DNA of 64,000 nucleotides from Pedobacter ghigonis. Lineage in GTDB: Bacteria > Bacteroidota > Bacteroidia > Sphingobacteriales > Sphingobacteriaceae. This document shows, piece after piece, positions 1 through 7,130 of this stretch (positions are counted from its first letter, which is position 1; each line of letters opens with the position of its first letter). Location of the stretch: the NCBI RefSeq assembly GCF_903166585.1, contig NZ_CAESCM010000001.1:627079-691078 (forward strand), written 5' to 3'. The position numbers and the translations under genes are program-made. Below the pieces are notes generated by a model. It worked only from the letters and a program-made list of their open reading frames with translations, was not told the origin of the DNA and ran no database searches.

Positions 1-491
1 TGCCTATCGGCAATCATTTCTCCAAAAAAAGCAATTGCCCATATCCCTGCGCCCAGGTATTCTAAAATAGAAATGGATTGTGAAGGATTTGCAGTGACAA
101 TAAAGAATGGTATGGCCAAAATAACGTTGGATATAGCCTGAAACTGAAAAAACACAAAAAAATTCCTGTCGGCTTTGTTGCCCCACTCTTTACGCAGTTG
201 CTGGTACCGCCCTTCTTCTTCATTTATATGACCAATAACGCGCTGCCAAAGGTGAACCCCAAGCCGCAGCTCGGCCAAAAGGAACATGCTGCAGATTAAA
301 ATTTTACGCGGCTCGAAGCCTTCTGATAAAAAGAAAGTGATAAAGGTAATTACAGGGAAATTCAATGCCCAAAACACATCAACTACACCTGCATTTCTGA
401 TCTTTTTTGCCCATAACCAAACCAAAGCCATAATGCCACAGCAGGCAATTAACGAATAGAGGGCAATTAAAAGTAGATTTTCGTAATCCAT
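1..491 (-). CDS. DUF1295 family membrane protein (partial, C-terminus beyond left edge)
   Basis: The reading frame starts with ATG at 491 on the minus strand and runs open to position 1, so only the first ~163 residues are present. The translation begins MDYENLLLIALYSLIACC and is strongly hydrophobic. It carries features of the DUF1295 / steroid 5-alpha-reductase-like family: VDVFWAL near residue 38, a basic linker with RKEWGNKADRNFFVFFQ near residue 105, and IWAIAFFGEMIADR at the truncated end. The family consists of multi-spanning inner-membrane proteins, some thought to act on lipids or isoprenoids; the substrate here is unknown. It lies 62 bp downstream of the DUF1475 gene on the same strand and near a fatty acid desaturase, suggesting a membrane-lipid modification cluster (inference). 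Confidence 0.8.
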   Translation of the reverse strand, partial: MDYENLLLIALYSLIACCGIMALVWLWAKKIRNAGVVDVFWALNFPVITFITFFLSEGFEPRKILICSMFLLAELRLGVHLWQRVIGHINEEEGRYQQLRKEWGNKADRNFFVFFQFQAISNVILAIPFFIVTANPSQSISILEYLGAGIWAIAFFGEMIADR

Positions 492-553
492 TTAAAAGTT
501 GATAGTTTTTTAGTAGATGGTTAATGGCTAATAAGCAGTCAGACCATCATCTA

Positions 554-883
554 TTAACTATTAACCAACAATTCTTTAACACCTTCGCCCGGTTTTAGTT
601 TAAATAAATAAACCAAAACATAAGCCAAAGTTGCTATGCTACCTAAACATACGAACAAAATGGCAATAGAGATTTTAAGAATAATGCTTTTTTCCTTGTA
701 AAACATCCACAAGGTGATAATGAAAATATTGGCATAAAAATCCCATAGGGTGGCGCGCATCCAGGGGATACTACCTAAAAAATCCCACTGCTCAAAAAGA
801 TTACTCTCGAGTGAAGTGGTTATAACTTTATAGCACATGAAGGCCAATAGAATGGAAAAGACTATTCTGAGGAAGTTGATCAT
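554..883 (-). CDS. DUF1475 family small membrane protein
   Basis: This 109-residue protein starts at MINFLRIVFS; an upstream in-frame ATG at 931 would add 16 non-hydrophobic residues and is less likely. Three to four hydrophobic segments are visible. The block containing PWMRATLWDFYANIFIITLW, followed by a charged YKEKS and a final membrane span, matches the DUF1475 pattern. The biochemical function of the family is unknown. It is followed after 62 bp by the DUF1295 gene and preceded by an intergenic repeat region and a fatty acid desaturase, all on the minus strand, so a role in membrane lipids is plausible but unproven. Confidence 0.7.
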   Translation of the reverse strand: MINFLRIVFSILLAFMCYKVITTSLESNLFEQWDFLGSIPWMRATLWDFYANIFIITLWMFYKEKSIILKISIAILFVCLGSIATLAYVLVYLFKLKPGEGVKELLVNS

Positions 884-1268
884 AAATTGCGGGTTTGGTT
901 TTACCTTACAACAATATACGGTAATGCCCATAATAAAGATTTGATCTTAAGCTTTAACCTGGACAGATTTCTCCGCTACAGTCGAAATAACGATCTACTT
1001 ATAGGGAAAATCTGTCTTCAGCTTTGGTCTTTAAGCTTTGGTCTTTTACCTTTCCATCTTAGACATGTAAGGGCACTTAAGGAAATATTTACCCCCTGTC
1101 TTCTGACTTTCCGACCCCCGACCTCGGTCTTTTTTCTACTACCTTAGACATTTAAGGGCATTTAAGTTTAGCACGGACAGATTTCTCCGCTACGGTCGAA
1201 ATGACGATCCATGTAGAAATGACGATCTACTTATAAGAAAATCTGCTTTCCGCTTTGATCTTTTAGCC
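884..1268. repeat. Intergenic region with two imperfect copies of a hairpin-type dispersed repeat
   Basis: No gene is seen here. Copy A (961-1017) and copy B (1175-1245) both begin GGACAGATTTCTCCGCTAC and end CTACTTATA followed by an AAAATCTG tail; the ends of each copy are inverted complements (GACAGATTTCTCC against GGGAAAATCTGTC in copy A, 11 of 13). Copy B has an internal duplication of GAAATGACGATC. Flanking words are also repeated: CTTAGACATGTAAGGGCACTTAA at about 1059-1081 and CTTAGACATTTAAGGGCATTTAA at about 1143-1165, plus AGCTTTGGTCTTT twice near 1020-1048. The region looks like a decayed tandem duplication of a REP-like element. Related pieces lie at about 20486-20600 and 44722-44775. 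Confidence 0.6.
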
Positions 1269-2000
1269 TTACTGTATTTTCCTAATCTTAATAATCCGCA
1301 TCCAGTGCAACACCTTCATAACGGGGTAAGTTGGATCGAATTCCCACCATTTGGTAGCAAAGTTCGGGCTATTGGGTTTCTTATGGTGATTGTTCTGAAA
1401 AAGCTCGCCCATTAAAAGGAAATCCCATGGCAAGGAGTTTTTACTGTGATCTTCGTTATCGTGGTTTGAGTAACCGTATTTATGCCCGCACCAGTTTACA
1501 ATAGCACCGTGTAGTGGCCCCATCAAGAAATGGATTGGCAATAACAGGAACATCCACCAGTGGTTAGCAAAAGCCACATAAAAACCAATATAAAATAAAC
1601 CACAACCTATTCTCCAAAACCACGAATCGCCAATGCGGTCAACCAGTGGCCATTCGGGATAATTACCCTGAAAAGCAGGTTCTGGCTGTATTTTAAAATG
1701 CAGGTAATTCATATACATGTTCTTTGTGGCAATCATCATCCCGAAAACATCCTTAAAAAAATGAGGCGAGTGCGGATCTTTCTCCGTATCGCTATAAGCG
1801 TGGTGCATCCGGTGAAGAATGGCATAAGCCCGTGGATTTAAAAATGATGAACCTTGCGAGATTAATAACACCAAATAGAAAAACCGTTCCCAAAAAAGCT
1901 CCATTTTAAACATCTTATGCGATGAATAACGGTGCAGGAAAAAGGTTTGGCTAAACAGTGATAAAAACCAGTGGCAAAGAAAAAATATAAGGATAATCAT
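1269..2000 (-). CDS. Fatty acid desaturase (acyl-CoA delta-9 desaturase-like)
   Basis: This 243-residue integral membrane protein carries the three histidine clusters of membrane di-iron desaturases: H23-R-Y-S-S-H28, H63-R-M-H66-H67 and N203-N-H205-H206, plus an extra NWCGHKYGY near residue 173. Hydrophobic segments lie between the clusters. Members introduce a double bond into a saturated acyl chain using oxygen and an electron donor; the donor is not encoded nearby. The length is somewhat shorter than many delta-9 desaturases. It is probably separately transcribed from the DUF1475 gene because a 385-bp repeat region separates them. Regiospecificity cannot be read from the sequence. Confidence 0.85.
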   Translation of the reverse strand: MIILIFFLCHWFLSLFSQTFFLHRYSSHKMFKMELFWERFFYLVLLISQGSSFLNPRAYAILHRMHHAYSDTEKDPHSPHFFKDVFGMMIATKNMYMNYLHFKIQPEPAFQGNYPEWPLVDRIGDSWFWRIGCGLFYIGFYVAFANHWWMFLLLPIHFLMGPLHGAIVNWCGHKYGYSNHDNEDHSKNSLPWDFLLMGELFQNNHHKKPNSPNFATKWWEFDPTYPVMKVLHWMRIIKIRKIQ

Positions 2001-2079
2001 GTAAGGTGTGTATACTTTATAAACGAAGTTTGAGGGCGTTTAGTTTTGGAGCAACAAGATAGACAGCTGGTAATGCACG

Positions 2080-2123
2080 AATAAATAAGCCGCATCAACC
2101 ATTACCTGATTGATACGGCTTAG
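2080..2123 (-). terminator. Hairpin terminator after the cupin gene
   Basis: Arms at 2087-2098 and 2110-2121 form a 12-bp stem with one G-T wobble and an 11-nt loop just after the stop of the 2130-2627 gene. Read on the minus strand it is followed by TTATTTATT, a weak U-tract, so termination is likely but may be inefficient. Confidence 0.55.
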
Positions 2124-2129
2124 CAAATT

Positions 2130-2627
2130 TTATCTGCCGAAATCGTCCTGAACGCGAACAATATCGCTTTCATCTGATGGGTTTGCAGCATCGGTATGTT
2201 GCCAGATTTCTGCAACAACACCCCAATCTTCTAAACCGATTAAACGGTGACGTTCGCCTTGTTGTAATTTAATCTGGTCTTTTGGTCCGTATTGTTTTAC
2301 TTCACCTTCTTCGTCGGTCTGGCTGGTTTTAATGCCCACAGTACCGGTTACCACTTGCCAGATTTCTGCTCTGCGGTGGTGGTATTGCCAAGAAAGGCGT
2401 GTATTTGGTGCAACAATTAAAATTTTCGGACTTAATTTACCACCAATTTTGAGGTCTTCTACATTTAATCCATCAAAATAAGTATCGGCAAATTGTTGTG
2501 CCTGCGCTTCGTCTATTACAAAGAAACCACCCCAAGGACGGGTTTCATCGCGGTTTACTACATTAAAACCTTCAATTTTTAAACGTTGTGCTACACTTTC
2601 GAATATTTCCTTTTTATCGTTTGTCAT
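2130..2627 (-). CDS. Cupin-fold phosphomannose-isomerase-type II-like protein
   Basis: A 165-residue soluble protein. RPWGGFFVID near residue 30 resembles the entry motif of type II phosphomannose isomerases, and a cupin core follows: YHHRRAEIWQVVTGTVGI (about residues 82-99), then QGERHRLIGLEDWGVVAEIWQ. Histidines and glutamates of the two cupin motifs (HH...E and H) are visible and would bind a divalent metal. It is shorter than the bifunctional GDP-mannose pyrophosphorylase/isomerase and lacks a nucleotidyltransferase domain. Related proteins are sometimes named phosphoheptose or mannose-6-phosphate isomerase, but the substrate is not established. It is flanked by a desaturase and by the left polysaccharide locus, each with its own terminator. 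Confidence 0.7.
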   Translation of the reverse strand: MTNDKKEIFESVAQRLKIEGFNVVNRDETRPWGGFFVIDEAQAQQFADTYFDGLNVEDLKIGGKLSPKILIVAPNTRLSWQYHHRRAEIWQVVTGTVGIKTSQTDEEGEVKQYGPKDQIKLQQGERHRLIGLEDWGVVAEIWQHTDAANPSDESDIVRVQDDFGR

Positions 2628-2820
2628 CGGTAAAATATTTGTTTTCTAATGATTGTCGAGGTCCAGCCACATGGCTAACTGCCAATGCGGTTTTTATAAT
2701 TGGCGCAAAAATAAGCCTAATAAATTAAAAAAGGCCAATTGCGCTTTTTATTTTTTAGAAACCACAAAAATCATACAATCAACTGGACTAAAAATACCGG
2801 ACAGAACCTGCTCATAAAGC

Positions 2821-2862
2821 AAAAGCCTCATGGAATATGCTGAAAATTCCATGAGGCTTTGA
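2821..2862 (-). terminator. Strong hairpin terminator after the lyase-like lipoprotein gene
   Basis: A perfect 15-bp inverted repeat (arms 2822-2836 and 2846-2860, 9-nt loop) lies 23 bp past the stop of the 2883-3755 gene. On the minus strand the stem is followed by TTTTGCTTT. It would end the left polysaccharide-utilisation transcript. Confidence 0.75.
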
Positions 2863-2882
2863 GGTGTAAATATTGAGCTGTA

Positions 2883-3755
2883 TTATTGGATTTTATTCAC
2901 TACCAGATCGTCGAAATAGATGTAACTGGTTTGGCTCGAGCCCCACACCGCCACATCTTTACCTCCCCTGAAATTGTGGAAAGAAAGCCTGTTAATCAAT
3001 CGTTGTGCATCGTTGGTGGTCCAGCGGATAGATTGATCGAGTACCGTGGTACCGTTAATAATTACCTGTACCCAACCGTTTTTAGTTGATCCGGTATTAC
3101 TTTTTGCATACAAATGAACGGTATAGGTTTCGCCTTTAACCAAACTGCCTGTAGCCGGATAAGACTTGCCAAAAGTATCGCCGCAAGGGCCGGCCATATC
3201 TCTGTGATACACATAAGGCTGAAAAAACACGCGGCTACCAGTATTGTACCACATTAAACGTAAACTTCCGCCGTTACCATCGGTAGCAATGTCGCAGCCG
3301 GTATTGCCTTCGCCAATCAGAAAGCCGAAACCTACTTTACCGCCCCTACTCCAATCGAACTGACTGTGAAAACGGACTTTAAAAGTGGCTTCGTAAGCCG
3401 AACCATCAGAAATATCGGCCCCGGCAATTAATCCGTTAGAAACCGAATTTGGTGCCAGCGTTGCACGTGCCCAATTACCCGAAATATAGGCCCTGTCTTC
3501 ATTCCAGCCGGTTAAATTTGCACTTCCAAAATCAGCACTTGCTTCACTGTAAGAATAAGCCCCATCGGCATGGGTAAAACTGGTATTGATGTTACTGGGA
3601 TAAGCTTCGGTTACTGCACCTGATTTCGGAGCCGCATCGGCTGGTGCCTTATTTTCTTCGTTAGATGTGGCTGCATTTTTTTTACACCCAAATGTTGCCG
3701 AAAATATAAGCAACAGACAGGTAATAAAATGTTTTGAATTCATTTTTTGACTCAT
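2883..3755 (-). CDS. Polysaccharide-lyase-like lipoprotein (PL14-like fold)
   Basis: 290 residues with a lipoprotein signal: a hydrophobic run, then the lipobox TFGC with Cys24. A low-complexity linker (residues 25-50) precedes a beta-rich domain. That domain carries FDWSRGGK (133-140), a glycine-rich segment, LRLMWY (165-170), QPYVYH (179-184) and a C-terminal jelly-roll strand ending SYIYFDDLVV. The order (xGGK, then R-x-MW, then Y-x-Y-H) matches PL14 / heparin-lyase-I-like enzymes that cleave uronic-acid polymers by beta-elimination; Tyr182 and His184 are candidate catalytic residues. Family placement is by eye. It is the only enzyme beside two SusC/D pairs and a LacI regulator. An alternative start is Met5 at 3743. 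Confidence 0.55.
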   Translation of the reverse strand: MSQKMNSKHFITCLLLIFSATFGCKKNAATSNEENKAPADAAPKSGAVTEAYPSNINTSFTHADGAYSYSEASADFGSANLTGWNEDRAYISGNWARATLAPNSVSNGLIAGADISDGSAYEATFKVRFHSQFDWSRGGKVGFGFLIGEGNTGCDIATDGNGGSLRLMWYNTGSRVFFQPYVYHRDMAGPCGDTFGKSYPATGSLVKGETYTVHLYAKSNTGSTKNGWVQVIINGTTVLDQSIRWTTNDAQRLINRLSFHNFRGGKDVAVWGSSQTSYIYFDDLVVNKIQ

Positions 3756-3798
3756 GTTAGTTTTAGTTAAGATTTAAATTTGGTTAGTTTTTTAGATC

Positions 3799-3827
3799 AT
3801 AACCCGCTATCCTGGATAGCTTGTTAT
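3799..3827. promoter_or_regulatory. 29-bp interrupted palindrome upstream of the lyase-like gene
   Basis: GCTATCCTGGATAGC at 3806-3820 is a perfect palindrome around a central T, and it is flanked by outer complementary arms ATAAC (3799-3803) and GTTAT (3823-3827). It lies 44 bp before the ATG at 3755 and about 190 bp after the LacI stop. It could be an operator or a 5' leader hairpin of the lyase gene; no U-tract follows, so it is unlikely to be a terminator. Confidence 0.45.
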
Positions 3828-4016
3828 GGATTGGGAGGAAACTGGTTTCTGTTTTTGGTTAGTAATTATCTGTTACACTAACTTAACCATAAAAGTAAAT
3901 CCAAACAGACGATGCCCGCAGTAAAATCACAAAAATGCAATTGATTTATTGTTACAACGATTGAAATTATTACACTTAAACCGTTAAACTTAAGCAACTA
4001 ATTATTTAACAGCACC

Positions 4017-5039
4017 TTAGCTTGTTTCGTGCACCTTGAGGTTACAGTTTACAATTACCTTTTTGTAGGCATTGGTCCCAACCTCACCACTAATGAGTTT
4101 AACCACCAAACTTACCGCCTGCTCGCCCAGCAACTCTGGGTTTTCTTCAATAGATGCAATTGGTGATGAACTGAGGTAGGCAATAATCGGATCGTTACCA
4201 AAGCCAATACATTCGAGCGATTGATAAGCCGGGTGAGCAACTGATTTTAAAAACCTGAGCGTATCGAAAAGCAGCTTCTCTTTAAAGGCCACCAGGGCTG
4301 TAGGACTGTTATCATGATCGCTAAACAGTTTTTTAATGGCGAGTAAATTGTTTTCCTCATCAAAATCGGTATAGGCTACATGTGCTGCATTAAACGAAAT
4401 GTTATTGTCTTTAAGGGCATTGATGTAGCCCGAAAAGCGATCGTGACTAAAATTAACCATTTTGGGGCCACCCAGATAAGCTACTTTTTGATGCCCCCGG
4501 TTAATGAGGTATTCGGTAGCCATGTAGCAGCCCTGATGGGTGTTGCTCAGCACTTTGTGGCAATTGAGGTTAAAGCTGGGGTTACGGGTGTAATAAACCA
4601 CCGGAATGCCAATTTTCTCGAACTGATCGAGGTGCGTAAAATCTGATGTCTGTTTCGAAATGGCCACAATTAATCCATCTACCCGCGAGCCTAACAACGC
4701 TGCAGCTGCCATTACTTCCATTTCGTAATTATCGTGCGATTGGCTGATGATAATGTTATAGCCATGTGTGGTAGCCAGCTGTTCCATTCCGTAAATACTC
4801 CGCGTAAAAAAATGATCGGAAAGGTTAGGCAAAATAATCCCGATAATCCGCGATTTGCGGTCCCTTAACCTTAAAGCCGAAACATCAGGCGTAAAATTTA
4901 ACCTTTCAGCCAGTTCTTTTACCCTTTGCTTGGTGCTTTCCTTAATCCGCGGATAATCTTTTAAAGATTTTGAAACGGTTGATATAGACAATTTTAATTC
5001 TTTTGCAATCAGTTTTAAGGTAACCGGTTTATTTTCCAT
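4017..5039 (-). CDS. LacI family transcriptional regulator
   Basis: 340 residues. The N-terminus VTLKLIAKELKLSISTVSKS (residues 6-25) is a classic LacI helix-turn-helix, and the hinge region LNFTPDVSALRLRDRKSRIIGI follows. A periplasmic-binding-protein-like effector domain (about 60-330) includes VDGLIVAISKQ and GHQKVAYLGGP. Such proteins bind palindromic operators with a central CG and respond to a sugar. It lies 199 bp after the second SusD and upstream of the lyase-like lipoprotein on the same strand, so it most likely regulates this locus. Candidate operators are at 15462-15473 and 15663-15678. The effector is unknown. Confidence 0.9.
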   Translation of the reverse strand: MENKPVTLKLIAKELKLSISTVSKSLKDYPRIKESTKQRVKELAERLNFTPDVSALRLRDRKSRIIGIILPNLSDHFFTRSIYGMEQLATTHGYNIIISQSHDNYEMEVMAAAALLGSRVDGLIVAISKQTSDFTHLDQFEKIGIPVVYYTRNPSFNLNCHKVLSNTHQGCYMATEYLINRGHQKVAYLGGPKMVNFSHDRFSGYINALKDNNISFNAAHVAYTDFDEENNLLAIKKLFSDHDNSPTALVAFKEKLLFDTLRFLKSVAHPAYQSLECIGFGNDPIIAYLSSSPIASIEENPELLGEQAVSLVVKLISGEVGTNAYKKVIVNCNLKVHETS

Positions 5040-5190
5040 AGGTGGCGGATGTTTACTAACCCTGTATTTTGTTGAGGGGGAAATGATGGGTATTTTAAAG
5101 TGAAAAATGGCCAGAGCAGTGAGCTACCACCCTGGCACATCATTAAATCAACAACTTTTTATACGGGGACATTTTATTCTTTCAATGGGC

Positions 5191-5212
5191 ACGGGGTTTT
5201 AAAATTCCCCGT
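5191..5212. repeat. Inverted repeat between SusD and LacI genes
   Basis: ACGGGG (5191-5196) and CCCCGT (5207-5212) are complementary across an AT-rich core whose TTTT and AAAA also pair, giving a compact hairpin 26 bp past the SusD stop. It has no U-tract on the minus strand, so it may be a weak terminator or a transcript-processing hairpin rather than a full stop. Confidence 0.4.
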
Positions 5213-5238
5213 ACTTAAATTGCTAAGCCAGAAGCTGT

Positions 5239-7128
5239 TTATTGGATTTTATCAAGGGCAGGCACATTGTTTTCGTAGCCGCTATATCCTTTGTTCTGAT
5301 TAATCCGCCCTTCGGTATTGAAACGCTGTGCCGCTGCCGGAACCGGCCAAAGCACATGGTAAGGCGACATTTTAAAGTTTACGCCCAATACAGTTGGTAC
5401 TTTGTTGCGGTAAAAATCATTCTTTTCGATAATCCTGTCGTAAAAGAAATTATTATCAGAAAAAGATGCCATGTTGTAGGTTTTGCCGTTATAGGCCGGC
5501 TTACCGGTAGTGGCAAAAATATAGGCAATACGGGTAAGTTCGGTTTTGCGGGGCTCTTCGTAAAAAAGCTCGCGGGCCCTTTCATCCAGTATGGTGCCGA
5601 TCGTAATGGCCGAGGCATCGGTAAGCAATGCTGCATTGGCCCTTGAGCGTACCTGGTTTAAATCGGTCATGGCCAGGGCTAAATTTCCTTTCCAGTAATA
5701 GGCTTCGGCACGCAGCAAATAGGTTTCGGCCAGGCGGAAGATGTACCAATCGGTATTGGTTCCTCTCGGCGGCGACCAGTATTTATCAGCCGCCAGCGCA
5801 TTGGTAGAGTTGATAAAGGTTTTATAATGTGGCCAGCCAAAGAAATGGCGAATGGTATCTAAACCTTTATTTAAAAACATATTATTTACGTTAGCAGGCG
5901 TTACATCAACCAGAGGCTTGCCATACAATGCTCTTTCGGCAACGTTGCTTGCGGTTTTAATGGCTGGGTTGTTATATACCAGATCTGTCATGTTCATCCA
6001 CATACCAGGGGCATGGCGGTAGTCGGTATTATCTGTCCAGATATTTTTGGTACTGTAGGCCGTACCACGGTAACGACCAATCCCCCTGCCGTACATTAAG
6101 GTTAAAGGAATTTCTACATTGATGCCATCAACAATAGCCTGCGTACTACCGGATGGGGTTCTTAAGTTTGCGAAATGCCATGCCGGTACACAGTTACGCA
6201 TTACCTGCGAGCCTAAATCGGTAGCGCCGGCCAGTGTTTCACGATCGATGGTTAAGAAAAGGGCCTCACGGTTTGCTGCAATGGCTTTATTGTCCATCCG
6301 GTGCAAATCCCACACTACATTTTTGCTCGCATCGCCGGCGGTGCTGCCAAAACGGTTGCGCATTAAACTGTAAGTACCGCCATTAATTACGTTGTTTGCT
6401 GAGGTAATGGCCGCATCAAAATCGCCCAGTGCCAAATTAACCTTGGTAAGTAAATGGCTGCAGGCACCTTTGGTTACCTCGCCACGGTCTACATTGTCTT
6501 TCACCCATTTCTCGGCGAATAATAAATCCTCCTGCATCTTTTTCAAGATCACCTCGCGCTTTGTTGAATAATAATCTAATTTGGGTGTGGTAATATCTTT
6601 TAAATTCAAAGGCACATCGCCAAACTGGTGTACCAAACGGTAGTAATAATAAGCACGGTAAAAATAGGCCGCTCCTAAAATGGCATTCCTCTCGGCCTCA
6701 TCTTTAAAAGTTACGTTATCGATATAGGTAATAACGGTATTGGCCATGCGTACTCCCCTGAAACCTTCGGTCCAGTAAAATCCTATCCGGTTAAAATCCG
6801 GATTATCCAGATTGGCATCGGGAGTTACCCGGGTATCCATGTCCTGTGCCTGAGTGGTTTTATCGGTTGTACCATCTACCGCTACCTCCGAAAATATAGA
6901 TTCGGTAACAATAGGTGCCATATCGCCTGTAAACTCTCTTCTTACATTAGCTCCAATACCTGCAAGCGCGGCTTTCATGGCGGCGACACTGGTTAAAGCG
7001 GTTTGCGGTTCGAGCTGCGACAGTAATTCGGAATCCAAATCTGATTTTTTACAACCATTTGCAGTTAGCAGCATCGCGAAAGCTACAAATGGAATTATTT
7101 TTTTATATATGCTATTCATGTGCTTCAT
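5239..7128 (-). CDS. SusD/RagB family nutrient-binding lipoprotein
   Basis: 629 residues, long for the family. The lipoprotein signal ends in TANGC with Cys26 followed by KK, typical of Bacteroidota surface export. TPR-like helical repeats include AAYFYRAYYYYRLVHQFGDVPL (about residues 150-170), the hallmark SusD segment, and a C-terminal part contains LRAEAYYWKGNLALAMTDLNQVRSRA. SusD proteins sit on the outer face of the outer membrane as a lid over SusC and bind the glycan. The start lies 2 nt after the SusC stop; Met4 is an alternative giving a more usual gap. It is the partner of the SusC gene at 7131-10268. Confidence 0.93.
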   Translation of the reverse strand: MKHMNSIYKKIIPFVAFAMLLTANGCKKSDLDSELLSQLEPQTALTSVAAMKAALAGIGANVRREFTGDMAPIVTESIFSEVAVDGTTDKTTQAQDMDTRVTPDANLDNPDFNRIGFYWTEGFRGVRMANTVITYIDNVTFKDEAERNAILGAAYFYRAYYYYRLVHQFGDVPLNLKDITTPKLDYYSTKREVILKKMQEDLLFAEKWVKDNVDRGEVTKGACSHLLTKVNLALGDFDAAITSANNVINGGTYSLMRNRFGSTAGDASKNVVWDLHRMDNKAIAANREALFLTIDRETLAGATDLGSQVMRNCVPAWHFANLRTPSGSTQAIVDGINVEIPLTLMYGRGIGRYRGTAYSTKNIWTDNTDYRHAPGMWMNMTDLVYNNPAIKTASNVAERALYGKPLVDVTPANVNNMFLNKGLDTIRHFFGWPHYKTFINSTNALAADKYWSPPRGTNTDWYIFRLAETYLLRAEAYYWKGNLALAMTDLNQVRSRANAALLTDASAITIGTILDERARELFYEEPRKTELTRIAYIFATTGKPAYNGKTYNMASFSDNNFFYDRIIEKNDFYRNKVPTVLGVNFKMSPYHVLWPVPAAAQRFNTEGRINQNKGYSGYENNVPALDKIQ

Positions 7129-7130
7129 TT

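Noticed and set aside
4..186. Open frame of 60 codons on the minus strand at the left edge
   Set aside because: It is a different frame of the partial DUF1295 gene, whose hydrophobic product and motifs are clearly better.
887..1147. Open frame of 86 codons on the plus strand in the repeat region
   Set aside because: It lies across decayed dispersed repeats, overlaps the DUF1475 start, and its product has no signature; repeats explain the open frame.
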